Shown here: positions 13,560-33,812 of the stretch, piece after piece
How positions within the stretch are numbered: position 1 is the stretch's first letter
Layout: every line of letters starts with the position of its first letter
Assembly: GCF_039555335.1 (NCBI RefSeq)
Contig: NC_092628.1
Location: 57,213,547-57,277,546 of the forward strand
DNA length: 64,000 nucleotides
Source: Amphiura filiformis
Taxonomy: Eukaryota > Echinodermata > Ophiuroidea > Amphilepidida > Amphiuridae
Direction: 5' to 3'
Translations under genes and position numbers: made by a program
Notes under the pieces: model-generated
Seen by the model: the letters and a program-made list of their open reading frames with translations, nothing else
What the model was told of the DNA's origin: nothing
The model's database searches: none

Positions 13560-14215
13560 AGGCTCGTCAGAACAAGAAGAGGTGGGGTAGGATGTGGTGG
13601 GGTAAAGGTGGTTGGGGTAGGGTTCTGGGTGGTAGGGAAGTAGGTGTGTAGGGTAGGGTGTTGGGGTAGTGGGATCAGGGTGGTGGGGTATAAGAAAAGG
13701 TATCATGGTGGTGGAGGTACTGGGATAGGGGTGATGGTGGTGGAGCAGTGGATAGGGTGGTGGGATACGGGATAGGGTGGTGGGGTAGATGGGTGCCTGG
13801 GTGGGGTAGGATGGTGGAGTGCTGGGTTAGGGTGTGGGGTAGTGAGTTCTGACAGTGGCATGATAGTATTAGGGGTGGATGAGGGTGGTAGCCTGGGTAG
13901 GGTAGTGGGGTAGGGTGATGGGGATCGTGGGTTTAGTGAGGCTAGTGGGGTCAGGGTGTGGTATAGTGATTTAAGGGTGGTAGTGATAGGGTTAAGGTGG
14001 TGGGGTAGGTTCATGAGGGTAGTGGAGTAAGGGTGGAACAGGGTAATGCATGTAACTTTGGCTCTGTGCATGTAGAATATTGCCTATGCATGCAAAAGTT
14101 TGTGTTATTCAGCCCATTTTGAGGAAAAAATCAAAGTTGTGCATGTAACTTTTATTTTCTAAATCGAACCCTGCAGGGTAGGGTGGTAGGGTGGGGTGTG
14201 GTGGGGTAAGGGTGG
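13560..14215 (+). repeat. G-rich minisatellite (GGTGGTGGGGTAG-type)
   Basis: An irregular array of 12-15 bp units such as GGGTAGGGTGGTGGGGTA runs about 490 bp to 14050, with a further block at 14176-14215. The plus strand is strongly G-rich. The complement produces a spurious proline/threonine-rich open frame. Confidence 0.85.
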
Positions 14216-14940
14216 TTGTGGCATGGGTGTCCATATTCCCCCATATTATGTGACATTTACCTGAAAAATGTTTGTAAAAAAATTGTTATAAAAATTCCTG
14301 TTAGAATAACTAAATAATCTTTTAGAGACAGTTGTAGGACCAAACATGATCTTGTATATCAGCTCCAGCATATTTAAATGAACTTGCATATCATGAACAA
14401 TACAACACTGATGAACTGTTTTTTGTTATTAATTGTTATAATATGTTTGTATCATTGTACATTGGTTGATTTTTGCAAAGCGCCATGAGCGTCTCATGAC
14501 GGATACCGGCGCTTTATTAAGTGTACATTATTACTAACAGGCTAAGTCCTGGTGAATTTCCAGCTCATTTTCTAAATAAAAATATAACCGTGGGAGCAGG
14601 AAAGTTTTGACCACCCCATTTTTTAGAACTTTTTTTAGATAATTTTATTTTGGACACCCTGTATCCTAAACGTATTCTTTCACATCTGCTGAACCATTTT
14701 CTAAACACTGTTTGATTGCTCTTTCAATCTGTGGAAATTAAAAAAAATAAGTGTTAACCAAATGTGAAAAAAAATAGATTTCAAAAACTTTTCTCATTTT
14801 TGTCCCTATTCACCCCTGCGTCCCTATTCACCCCATTCTACGGTAATCCAAGTATGGGCAGACAAGAGAAGTGTAGAGTTTTTCTAGACTCGCTCAAGTC
14901 AAGTCAAGAAAAACTTTATTAATCCACAAGGGAAATTACA

Positions 14941-15509
14941 GTTTGTACCGGGCAAGTACCGGACATTTTTCAACACGGAGATTACTACAAATTCGTCCAA
15001 AGGTAAGCAAAGGGTTGGGGATCGCATTTTTAACTTTGACTAAACTGTTGTGGAGTTAAGGGCCGCTATAGGTATACATGTATAGGGCCTACCGCCGTTC
15101 TTCGGAACGGCGGTAGGCCTACAGGGGTAGCGTTTTAAGGGGTCTTGGGGTCCAGGACTCCTTGATTTGGCAGGTCCCCGTGATTTGGGACCCCTTAATT
15201 TTGTACGCCTGTGTAGAATTAGATGCCTGGACCCCTTTATTTGCCAATTTGGACCCTTGGACTTAGCAGGTCACCACTAACCCTGTAGGCCTAGATACTA
15301 GAGCATGGCAATAATTCTTCAGCGAATGTTGTCGGTTTTCACTCATTGTTCACAATGTGACATGCACAACAAATACAGCCCCCGAAATGGTCCACTTTTC
15401 GCGAAAGTTAAAAATGCGATCCCCAACCCTTTGCTTACCTTTGGACGAATTTGCAGTAAAATCCGCTAGCTCTGTGTTGAAAAATGTCCGGTACTTGCCC
15501 GGTACAAAC
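14941..15509. mobile_element. Foldback element with 100-bp arms and a central hairpin
   Basis: The left arm (14941 to about 15045) and the right arm (about 15400-15509) are reverse complements. They share GTTTGTACCGGGCAAGTACC and AAAGGGTTGGGGATCGCA. The centre holds a 15-bp perfect hairpin at 15086-15119. Related pieces occur at 16920-17072 and 19400-19640. Confidence 0.75.
15086..15119. other. Perfect 15-bp hairpin closed by a C(TTCG)G tetraloop
   Basis: GGCCTACCGCCGTTC, then TTCG, then GAACGGCGGTAGGCC. If transcribed, the UUCG loop with C-G closure is an exceptionally stable RNA hairpin. Confidence 0.85.
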
Positions 15510-16490
15510 ATAGAAATGGCCACACCGCTTCAGTCCTGGCAATGAATATTTCTTGCGTAAATCCAATGGTTCCAACGTGGGCATCACGATGATAGTCTCC
15601 TACACAACCAGATTGTGTCGGCCTGACGTTCGTCAATCCTAATCGCTAAAGTGAGGACAGCGTGAGCTCTTACCTGCGTAAGAATCTGTTCGACAAAGGC
15701 GATTGTGAATAAGGATGATTGACAGCGCCGTATATTGGGCGGGGCCATTATGCCCATATTAGGTGCATATATTACGGCACAGGTTGCGCTGTCCACTGAC
15801 CCTGACTGTTCGTCACGTAGACAGACCGTGACCTGGGTACATGTACAAAGCAGGGGATGCGACTGCGAGCCGCCATTTTGACACGTGGTATCTACTCTTC
15901 AGAAAGATTACTTTTGTTGACGTTTTATATCAAACAATTTTCGATAACGGATTTCTACTAGGATTTCAAATTTTTAATTTTATTAATGAAGGTACATGTA
16001 GTTTTGAGGAATAACACGGGATGTTTTGAGTTTTATTACAACTGGTGGTGTAGGAAGGTGAGTGAATTCGTGAATGAGGCCCAGTGCCGCATTATTACGC
16101 TGACTTTCGTGATTCGGCGAGGAGGGCGATTTCGACCTCCTGGTTTGTTTACAAACAGAGAGGTAGACAAAAACCGTTCCGCTTGTCCAAACACTCAAGT
16201 ATCAGAAGGATGGTCCACAATAGCGTGATTCACGTAACCTGAATAGGGGATTAAAAAGCTGTCACGTAGAACCATGTGCTTTTATTGTCCAATTTGCCAT
16301 CAAGATTTCATATGGAAACAGTTCAGACCCAGTACACGATCATGTCAGAAATTAATATTTTGTTCTGGGTCTGATTATTCGGACTAAATGAGGCCGGGGA
16401 TTGAGGTTTTGTTGTTTCAACGATCCGATAGTAGGATACGAAACGTAGGCTAAAAATGTCTAATGACGCCATGTTTACATGAAAACATTA

Positions 16491-16705
16491 TACTAAAATG
16501 CAGCAAACCTTTTACGAGCGCGACTACCGTGATGTTGCAAATTCGGCGCTAACAACGCGTACGGCGCACAGTTCATTCATAAATTTCCACTCAGCAACAA
16601 TATATCGCCTTAGCAGCCAATCAGAGACAAGTGCGTGTAACGCAGTATATCGCTGATGTATCCTTACAATACTGGCGCTCGTCTAAGGTTTTCTGCATTT
16701 TAGTA
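16491..16705. mobile_element. MITE with TA target duplication
   Basis: Inverted ends TACTAAAATGCAGxAAACCTT continue with an ACGAGCGC match, and TA lies on both outer sides. The 215-bp element has no coding content. The TA duplication fits a Tc1/mariner-type mobiliser. Confidence 0.75.
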
Positions 16706-16919
16706 TAGCTGCTGCGAGGTCAGTGTCGTTGAATTCGTTACCTAAATTCCTTTCAGGATATTCTGATTTCACTTATTTATAATGTGTACGAATGTGCTCC
16801 ATACAAACTCAAAAGTATGAATGCAAGGTGTTACTGCTGACAATAGAAACATTGTTGCAAAGTCATTAAAAACAGGTATGTACTAGAGACGTTCTTTCCC
16901 CGAAACGGGATACAGGCCA

Positions 16920-17072
16920 GTAACGCAGTCTGGGGCCGCTAAAAGTAGACCATTTCAGGGGCTGTATCAGGCCATGTCACATTTTGAACAATGAGTGAAA
17001 ACCGACAACATTCGCTGGTGAATTATAGCGACGCTTTAGTATACCGCCGTTCACAGAAGAACGGCGGTATAC
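16920..17072. repeat. Fragment of the 14941-15509 foldback family
   Basis: The stretch GTCACATTTTGAACAATGAG and the following CCGACAACATTCGCTGG are the reverse complement of 15318-15365. At 17039-17072 there is a 14-bp hairpin, GTATACCGCCGTTC with loop ACAGAA, related to the one at 15086. Confidence 0.65.
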
Positions 17073-17144
17073 AAGTATACCATACCTATTCTGTTTGGTT
17101 GTAGTTTTTGGTTTTGTCGACGTCGGATCGATTGTTGACAATGT

Positions 17145-17590
17145 AGGTATCCTAGGTGAATTCAAATTTGCCATCAAACTGCATCATTTTATATATCAAA
17201 TTAAAGCCCTTGAGTAAACAAAGCCAAAACTGAAAACCTTTTTTTCATAGCACTTTCCGTAGCAAAGTTACATCTTGTCAAGCCTGACTTTCATCAAAAA
17301 GATTCATCTAGCAAAATTCCCCAAACGGCATTTCGGGGTGTTTCTAGATCTTAGTCTCATGGCGATAGCAGCTTTTTTAATGGAACTGCTATCAAATCCC
17401 TCTGAAATTCCAAATGCGGGTGACTTATCACCATAAAAATTATATATTTGGGTCAAGTGAAGTATAGAAAACATATTTATGTAGGTTTCTTTCTTCGGGC
17501 ACAAGTTTTAAATTTCTATGTAAAAATGCATTGACATTGTCGGCGAATTTGGCTGTCTGACCAGCAAATGTGTTAAAAGGTTTGCCTGGG
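17145..17590 (+). repeat. Copy 1 of a roughly 450-bp dispersed repeat family
   Basis: The family begins TAGGTGAATTCAAATTTGCC, passes through GCACTTTCCGTAGCAAAGTT and ends near GGCGAATTTGGCTG. Other copies are 18560-19215 (reverse, interrupted), 37985-38215 plus 39610-39850 (split) and 39960-40436. No open frame is conserved. Confidence 0.75.
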
Positions 17591-18335
17591 TTGTCCTAGA
17601 CAATGAAAATGCTACCCGACAACATTTACCTCTAACTTGTATAAACTATAACACATGTGTGATGTAAAATTTTAATTTAAAAAAATGCATGATGAATGAA
17701 CATTATTTCCTAAACAACATGCTAAAAATAAATACGGTATCATGGGTATTGTATTAAATTGTCATCATGAATTGTTATTTTCACTGGGCCAGAAAACTAA
17801 AATAGTTCTTCCTTTTTTCCAGCTTTCCTTTCATGCTTTGGTACTTGTTGCCCAACATTTACTTTGCTATACTTATCAAGATACCTAAACTTACCGTTTT
17901 TAAATTGAAATTGTCGCAGAATACTGTAATTTTGACAATATTTCGAATGAATTTTAGTGATCGAACAAAATAAACTTTCCCGCGGTTACGACTAGCAGCA
18001 AGTTGACGTGACCTATGACCGGCTAAAGACAGCACAAGATCCAATCCCCAAAGTCCAAAATTCTCTAAATTATTCTTTTATCTTTTCAATCGAAACTGTA
18101 GTGATATTTGTAAAAATCTTATTTATACTGCTATGAGTATTCAAAGTGATTCCAAAAAATGAAGTAAATTGTAAATTTTAAGGAAAAAGCAAAAATACCT
18201 TCCCATCATGCATTTCATTTTGCCAACAACATTTCCGGTTTACATTTCTTGCGAGACACATCGATATTTTTCTTCGTATTTTTCTCCCATTTAGCGGCTC
18301 TGTTTTCTTTACTTTTCGTATGAAAACAATACAGA

Positions 18336-26042
<7,707 letters not shown>

Positions 26043-26339
26043 GGACACCATAAACTGGTTTATTTTTTCATAGATTGTAATATATTATGTGTTTGAAGTT
26101 ACAAACTTCAGTGATGTCGAGTTCAAGCATAGAAGTTAAGGGAATGAATGTGAAAACATGAAACCTTGATGTGAGTCACAACATAATGTAACAGTCACTC
26201 AGTCTAAAAACACTGGTGTATAGGATATGATATTCAGTTGGGATACTCCACTACTGAGTCGGTGGGACACAGCAACCAACAGGTATGCCTTCAGTTTGCT
26301 GACTGTCTTCCTTCTGTTACTCATCCAAATGGCAATCTC

Positions 26340-26925
26340 GCACAACTTCAGACTCGGAATCTGGTACGCCACTCCTGTCATACACCCTCTGATTATTCTG
26401 AGAATGCTGCATACTCATGGAATAAAGTGCAGCTTGTGGTAGCATACGTATTGTAAATCCAAGCCACCTATTACATCTATGGATTGTTTTGTCACGCTAA
26501 TAACCCCCACTGAACACTACTACACAGACAACCCTCTATGAATCTCATGCTGTAAGACACCAATTAGGCATAACTTCAGAATCTGGTTTGCCACTCCTGT
26601 CATACACCCTCTGATTATGTTGAGAATGCTGCATACTCACAGAATAAAGTGTTGCTTGTGGGTAGCATACGTATTGTAAATCCAAGGCACCTATCACATC
26701 TATGGATTGTTTTGTCACGCTAATAACCCCCACTGAACACTACTACACAGACAACCCTCTATGATGCTCATGCTGTAAGACACCAATTACATGTAGGCAT
26801 AACTTCAGAATCTGGTATGCCACTCCTCTCATACACCCTCTGATTATGTTGAGAATGCTGCATACTCACAGAATAAAGTGCATCCTGTGGGTGGCGTACC
26901 TGATTGTAAAACCTAGCCGGAAATC
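26340..26925 (+). repeat. 228-bp tandem repeat, about 2.5 copies, in the YIPF4 3' flank
   Basis: Units start at AACTTCAGxxTCxGxATCTGGT (about 26344, 26572 and 26801), a spacing of 228-229 bp. Each unit contains GAATAAAGTGC or GGAATAAAGTGC after TGCTGCATACTCA, so the polyadenylation hexamer AATAAA repeats at 26421, 26643 and 26872. The array starts about 300 bp after the YIPF4 stop. Confidence 0.9.
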
Positions 26926-28622
26926 TTTTTTAGAATTGATGGAAATCATACGCATAACAGTGATGTGAACAGACATTTGTGACACAAATGAAAATTTTAA
27001 ACATGCTTTATTGTTTATCTTCTTATCCGTTAGAAAGCTATAGCAACACAAATGTAAAGGGAATTTGGTTACTGGATTACTTTCAGGGAGGATTAGTGAC
27101 TTGCATGCAACTTGAAAATTTAAGTATGTTTGTGTTTGAATCACTTTTCGATAGTTGCTAAATAGCACATATCAACAGCTTGGAGCACAAACCTGTGAAG
27201 TGCTAATTCCAAATCCGTAACTTGTATACTGGATATGAGCATTGTAATATGTGTAAAGCCAAGGTAACAGACATTTCTGAATGTCCAATCAGGCTTAATG
27301 TGTACTGTGACCAGACTTTTATAAGTAACAGTACTGCATTTCTGAGGTGTCCAATGCCCTTACCTATTCATGAACACATTACAATGTTCATAATTTAGTG
27401 TATAATTGACTTATTTGAAAAAGTGCTTGACAGGTTTGTGCTGCAACCCGAGGATTGCATATTTCAACAAATTAATTAGTATGTATCCATCTTCAGAATT
27501 GACAGAAAACAGGGAATTTCATCACTTGATTTTCAATGCAGTATTTAGATACTTGGCCAAGTGGAGTAATTTTCTGGGAACTACAGTGACTTCCCAGCTT
27601 TCTTTGTGACAGTGCTGTCTTGTATCTGCTACCTCCAACTTGGGTCTTCTCAGTTTCCTTCTCCCGTGCTTGGGGATCCAGTGTATCATTTAGGAACACT
27701 GGCTCCTCACTGTTTTAATACATGTACTACTGGAAGGTGAAGCACTCCTGTTGGGCAGAAATAACTGTGCTTAAAACAGGAAATACTTTTTATACCTTTG
27801 TAGGTGCACATATAAATTATGTGGTTGTGGTGCTTTCTTGTAATGTTATTTCTGAAATATTAACTCCATGGGCACTACCGACCTAATTACCAGCCTCTAA
27901 GAACTATTTTGATTGGTTACAAGGAGGGTCATATCCTGCATCTAGCCTCTCAGAGATTGTAATCTGTAGGGCTGAAGGGGATTAAGCTTAAAATTGATGA
28001 AATACTATTTTGATTGGTTACTCAGATGATGATAGTAATACCATGTTTCTAACCAATTAAGGGTTCTGTAAGAAAGGAAGTATTGCTCACAGGGTTATAA
28101 AGTGTATAGTGTTCAGCAAAGTTTTTTGTGTGTGTGATTGATTTTCATTGGAATACAGTTGCAGATGTAAAAATAAATGAGACAAGATCAGTTGAGAATG
28201 TCGAAAAAAGTGGAGGAGGCCCTACTTTTTGGCAAAATGACCCACTTTTTGCCCCCCCCCCATTTTTTTTTTATGATGGATTGACCCCACTGCCGAAAGC
28301 CAATCATATTGGGTTTTTTTGTTTGTTTTTTAAATAAATATGTTTAATATGTCATGAGTAGCCTTGTTTATCAAATACGCAGATTACCATTTTGTATTCA
28401 CAATGTCCTACTTTTGCTGGCTGGTATATCCACAAACCCAATTATGTATCTACATGTATAGGATCTGTGATTGAACCACCCAATTTGGCTTTCTACACAA
28501 GTTTAGGCAAGTATATGGGAAATGGGTCTTTGTGTGTATGCTCAAAACTGTCCATAAAAGATGAATGTAGAGGTACACAAATGGTATATAGTGGTGATAT
28601 ACTTAAAACCCAATTTGCCTAG
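26926..28622. other. No gene seen
   Basis: AT-rich sequence that may belong to the YIPF4 3' untranslated region. It contains a C/T run at 28247-28270 and two copies of TATTTTGATTGGTTAC (27905 and 28007). No exon of a recognisable protein is present on either strand. Confidence 0.4.
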
Positions 28623-28778
28623 ATTGCATGGTTCCGCCATATGCGGGAGAGCCTAACTGGCAATAGATATGAAAGGAAGTATTACGTAACTTTACGCAAT
28701 GTTATATGACTGGTTCAATTCCCATTCATGCATGCTGCCAGATCGAGGCTCTCCTTGCAAATGGCAGACTCACGCAAT
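28623..28778. mobile_element. Palindromic MITE, copy 1
   Basis: The ends share ATTGCATGGTTCCGCCATxTGC and the complement around GGCTCTCCTTGCAAATGGCA. The interior CCATTCATGCATGCTGCCAG matches, reversed, the copy at 61624-61762. Confidence 0.8.
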
Positions 28779-30230
28779 GGGTGAATTTTTAGTGTGTGCT
28801 ATCTTATAGAATTTAATTTTTAATTTGGTATATTATGTAAATGTTCATTGAAAATATTTCAATGGTATTTTCAGTTATGAGCATTTATTAGAAAAAAAGG
28901 GAAAATACAGTTATATAGAGTATTGTGTTGAAACAGATTGCAAACTGTCACTTAGTATTAATTAATCCTGCATTTATTGTTTATTTATTATTAAGTTAAC
29001 TTCTTCAATTGTTCCAAATATGTGATCATAGAGCATGTAGAGGAAGTGAAGTCTCCACATCTTTTATACGCTCTGTGCTAAATGGGTCAACCAATAAGTG
29101 CAACTATTTATCACTTCTGTGTTAATGCTTGTATACATGTAAAGTTTGACGCATGGCACATATCTTTATACAATTAGGAAATTTACTTACCCTGTACGTA
29201 CATGTGACTTGATCAGACAAAATAAAAACAAGTGTTATGTTACAGCTGTTTTTGAGTTAATTAAACAGCAAGATCGCTACGTAGTTTTATAATATAATTT
29301 ATATTTTGTTTGATCACATCACAGTTTCACAAATTTATACTAACACAATTTTAATACACAGGTAACTTTCCTGTATATAATTGTACTTAAATATAATAAA
29401 AGTGGAAAAGAATCTGCAGTATTTGTATTTTTTCTTTGGAGTGCAAGAATTCAAGGTCCCCGAACAAGGTATATGATATTTAGTAGAGTGGTTTGTGCAA
29501 ACTTGAAACTGATGAAATTCTCATCTTGCCCTCCCTGTCATGAAGTAAAACTCTTAAAACACTAAGATATAGGCCTATATTTTCATTTTGTTACTGGCTG
29601 TATGTGTTAAATGATTTAATGCAGCCACAGCCCACAATATGCCTAGGCTCAAACCAATCTCATTCGCACAGTGACAACAGGACTGATCGATTCACAGTTC
29701 AGCAAGGTTACACAATGCACACTAAGTAGACTATTAGACTATTATATGACCTGGTGAATAATAGCCAACCATCTACTGCAGTGGTTCCCAAATGTAGGTC
29801 ACAATCCTTTTGGCGGGTGCGAGCCATTTGAAAAAGGGTCGTGAGCAAAACCGTTCAGAATGAGAATCATGAAGCTAGCATCAACTTTCTCACGCTAATC
29901 GTGATTTAGCAGTAAGCAGGGTTTACTTTAACGCACAAAACATGTGTATTTACGCGTTCAGGCACTTTGCGGACCCCTTCAAATCCAAAGTCCCAACGCG
30001 TACACGCGTACAAAATCTTGAAAACGTACGCGTTCAAATATTGCAAGATTTGAATAGAGAAACACCTGATCATCATCATCAGTCGGCTGCGAAACACCCG
30101 ATATTGTGCATATATTCTCGGCTTTTGGCATTTAGGACCTACTCCCGATATGCAGGGCCCATCACATTTTATCAGCATCGATCCATGCATGTTTTGTTTA
30201 GTGTCAGTTTGAAAATTTTGCAAATTGAGT
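28779..30230. other. No gene seen
   Basis: AT-rich sequence without a convincing exon. An AATAAA-type signal occurs near 29393. TCATCATCATCAGTCGGCTGCG at about 30068 resembles the terminus of the LINE fragment at 34762. Confidence 0.4.
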
Positions 30231-30239
30231 TAGGGTCCC

Positions 30240-31510
30240 GTTTTTTCTGTTTAATGATGCACCAAATGGCTTAAATTGGACTTTAATTTTGCAAAATTTT
30301 CCCTCTCAGGGGAATACCCCCTCGGACACCATGCGTAGTGGATAAACAAGTGACCATTTTCGCTTCTGCTTTCGATATTTGCCAATTTAGGCCCTATGAT
30401 TAACACAATTTATAAGCCTACAATAATAGAGAATACGTGACAACGAAAGGCTTCATGGACCGTCATTTCGCAAATATTCGGCTTTTTCAACTGTTAAAAT
30501 TTAAATTTTGACACAGTAATAGTGCCAAAATGGTCCAACAAAATGCTTCAATTAGATCTTCATTTTGCAAAATTTTACAAGTTCTCAGGGGGGACCATCC
30601 CCCTGCGTAGTTGATAAACAAATGGCAACTTTCACTTCTGCTTTCAACATTTGCCAATTTATGTTTAACACAATTTATAGGCCTACCATAATAGGGAAAA
30701 CTTGCCATCCACGAAAGGCTCCATGGACTGCAAATTTTACACATTAAGGGGTGGGTTATGAACGTTTGGACAGTATTTATTGTGGGACATTAGAGCACAT
30801 CAGACATATCGAATTGCATTCTGAATCTGAAGAATGTCCTTCTGATATCAAATAATTTAGATTTTTGAAATTGCAATGTAATACACATTTTATAGCAAAT
30901 GATTAAAAATTGATATTTTTGATATTTAACAGTACTCGAAGTAAACTTTATGAATCTGATGATTTATACTTAAAGTTTATGTAGGTGGGATGAAAAGCCG
31001 ATGATCAATTGAAAATTTTAACCTTTCGTATTGAAGATATGGATTTTTTCCCCAAAACACACAAAAAAAACCATGTTTTTTGGGAAAAAAATCCATATCT
31101 TCAATATGAAAGGTCAAAAATTTTAATTGATCGTTGGCTTTTCATCCCACCTACATACACTTTAAGAATATGTCATTAGATTTATAAAATTTACTTCGAG
31201 GACTGTTATATATCAAAAATGTGAAAAATATCAAACTTTAATAATTTGTCATAAAATTTGTATTATATCGTGAATTTCAAAAAATGAAAATGATTTGATA
31301 TTAAAGAGACATTCTTCGTATTCAGAATGCAATTCGATATGTCTGATGTGCTCTCATGTCCCACAAAAAATACTGTCAAAACGCTCATTCCAGATCCCTT
31401 AATAGTACCAAAATGGTCCACCAAATCGCTTCAATTAGGTCTTCGTTTTCCAAAAGTTTCTTACTTCTCGGGGGCATTTTTTACATTTTCTTTTTTCTTC
31501 TAGAATATAC
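30240..31510 (+). repeat. Degenerate tandem repeat split by a TTAA element
   Basis: Three diverged units each carry CCAAAATGGTCCAxCAAAxxGCTTCAATTAG, then TTCTCAGGGG and CTTCTGCTTTC. They begin near 30250, 30523 and 31405. The insertion at 30744-31402 separates unit 2 from unit 3, which restarts directly after it. Confidence 0.65.
30744..31402. mobile_element. TTAA-bordered foldback MITE, copy 1
   Basis: The arms are reverse complements over most of the 659-bp length. They begin TTAAGGGG and run through GACAGTATTTxTTGTGGGACA and CATATCGAATTGCATTCTGA. The centre is a hairpin around CCATATCTTCAATA and TTTTTTCCC. A sister copy is 38824-39491. Confidence 0.85.
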
Positions 31511-31611
31511 CCCCCCCCCTTCTGAATGCTCTAGATCCGCCACTGCTGCAAAAACACACACATTGTTGAAAGTTGAAAATGTCTTCAAAAATAATATAAA
31601 AAATTAAAAAT

Positions 31612-31909
31612 ACACCCTAACCCTAACCGCCTAAGGGCTTTTTGGCGACGGGAAGGGAAAGAAGGTACGTCTCAGAGGTGGCCAGAAGAATAACAGAAGT
31701 TTGGTTGGTGTGGGTCTCGTACCCGAAACACCTCGCATGCCAAGCACTCGGTCGGCGACACTTTGCCACGGGTCTTGGGCTTCGCTGGCCAGCGAAACCG
31801 TGCCTATATATCACTTAGGGCGATTGCGTCATCACACCACGTGGGATGCATGCACGAACAGCGCATATATCAAGTAGTATTTTGTAGCATTCAGGAGCGT
31901 TAGGGTTAA
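31612..31909 (-). repeat. Possible tRNA-derived SINE with telomere-like ends
   Basis: The GC-rich block is bordered by CCCTAACCCTAACC at 31616-31629 and by GTTAGGGTTAAG at 31900-31911. On the minus strand GGGTACGAGACCC (near 31706-31725) resembles a tRNA B box, and GCCGACCGAGTGCTTGG lies upstream where an A box would be. The match is imperfect and the class is uncertain. Confidence 0.35.
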
Positions 31910-31911
31910 GC

Positions 31912-33800
31912 AATGTTTTGGACCCTTCTGAGGAAAAATTCACAATTGAAAGGGTCCAAAAAATTTAAAAATACCCATTCAGCAAAATGCTTAAAGAAAA
32001 CCCTGGCAGTAAGCACCTTTTCAACATGTTGAAGTAATTTAAGGTCAAGTTGCCTCATATTGTATAAGTCAACATTGTGAATTGTGTGCGATTTGTTTGC
32101 ATGTGTAAATTTGTACTAGATGTTAATAGTTGAGTAGACTGGACAACTCAAACTTTGGTCTCATCTGTCATGTACCCCTGGATATCTATAGGTATAAACC
32201 ACTATATAATGGTTTGTGGTTGCAAAAAGTAAGTCAGGTAAAAATGTTTGGGAACTACTGATCTACTGTGTCCTCAAAGAGCCTCTGCCATTCACCTATC
32301 CTCGTATATAACACATGATACCATCATTTTGGCATAAACAACTTGGCTAAGGGACTAAGAAAATACCTTTATTACCTAAATATTACTGGAGCAGGAAAAG
32401 AGAAAAATGAGGAGTTGACCATGGCTTTATATTGGAAGGAGTAACCATTAGCTGAATAATTGTTTCTATTGTTACTTAAATTGGAAAGAAAGTCCAAATA
32501 AAATGTAATAGTGAGATATATATCTGGACCCATAATCCATAAGATGTGCATTAGGCCTACTCTGTCTGCACACTATTATATAATAACATCAAGCATGCAC
32601 AAATTGAAATCAACATGGCTGAAGACTTAGGAAGATAATGCATATTGGATTTGCCTTCTGCATTTATTTCATAACAAGCTATAAAACATACAGAAATGTG
32701 CCAAATTTTATTGGCTTGATTGGATACCTCACAATGTGAATAAGATATTGAAAGTAACCAAGATTTAATTGAAAGAAAATTGGTGCAGATACAGATGGTG
32801 TTTACACAGTATTGGAAATATGTGCGATAATGACAATAAGGTAAAACTTTTAAATGGTAGAGTTATTCGGGCTCTAAGGACACTCGTGAATTTTAAGGGC
32901 CCAAATTCAATTTTAAAATTGACACCTATACTTTCTCAGATTCAGACTTGCAAATTAAAATGGTTCTGGTAATTCCAAAGAAGGGATGGATTGATTTTGA
33001 TGTCGGCACTGAGGCCGTCTTGATGACAGCAGGCCCGCAGTGATTTCCACAAGCTTTTGGCTTGAAGATCTATTTTCTAAAAATGCCTTGCTTCAGGCGA
33101 GTACACATGATCATGCTTAACAATTCACACTGTAAAAACCCCTACCTCCTGCCTACAAGAAGCTTATCGGGTCATGTGACTTGGGCTCAATATGCGATTC
33201 ACATGATCCGATTTGCGGAAAAACATCAATTACCAGCAACCCATCAGTGCGGATTGCTTTTTTCTACTTGCTTGTGTGTGAATCAGTTAAAATTTATACT
33301 TTAATAATATTTACACTGTAATGTCTGAACTTGCAAAGTTTTGAATTCAATCATTTTTTTATTCAATTTTTAATCACAAAAACAAAACTGGTCGAGTATG
33401 GGCATGAGCATGGAACTTATCATGCACACGTACAAAATCTGGAACAAAAGGCAAAAAAAGTATGTCTCAAAACTGCTTGGTTTTGTAGTGCACATTTCTC
33501 TTGGAGAAATTAGCCAATTGAATATTTTTCCCTCTCTGTTTTTAACAAAAATACCCCAAAACATCGGTAAAACTAAAAAGCATTTGTTGGTAGAACTTTG
33601 TAATTAACACTTGAAATTAGTGGAAATATATCATTTTGTGTATTTGGAAGTTTTATTTTGAGTCGGGGGGCACATTCCATTACACATTCAATTTAAAATC
33701 ATTGCAAGCTTTGAGATATACTACATTTCCATTGGTAACAAAGACTCATGTCCATTTCTAATCCCAATAGAGCCACATACCAGTGAAACAGCTTACACAA
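31912..33800. other. No gene seen
   Basis: AT-rich stretch with no recognisable exon. The minus-strand sequence 32970-33075 has a weak coding look after a TTTTTAG acceptor, but the frame matches no known family. Confidence 0.35.
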
Positions 33801-33812
33801 AATGCAATTGCC

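Noticed and set aside
13703-14071. 122-residue Pro/Thr/His-rich protein on the minus strand
   Set aside because: It is the complement of the G-rich minisatellite.
29942-30274. 110-codon plus-strand ORF
   Set aside because: The opposite strand is equally open, there is no family match and it runs into the tandem repeat.
32970-33075. Possible last exon of PSMG3
   Set aside because: It follows an acceptor-like TTTTTAG, but neither open frame resembles the PLIHVFAKNLV...KDKS C-terminus of the family.
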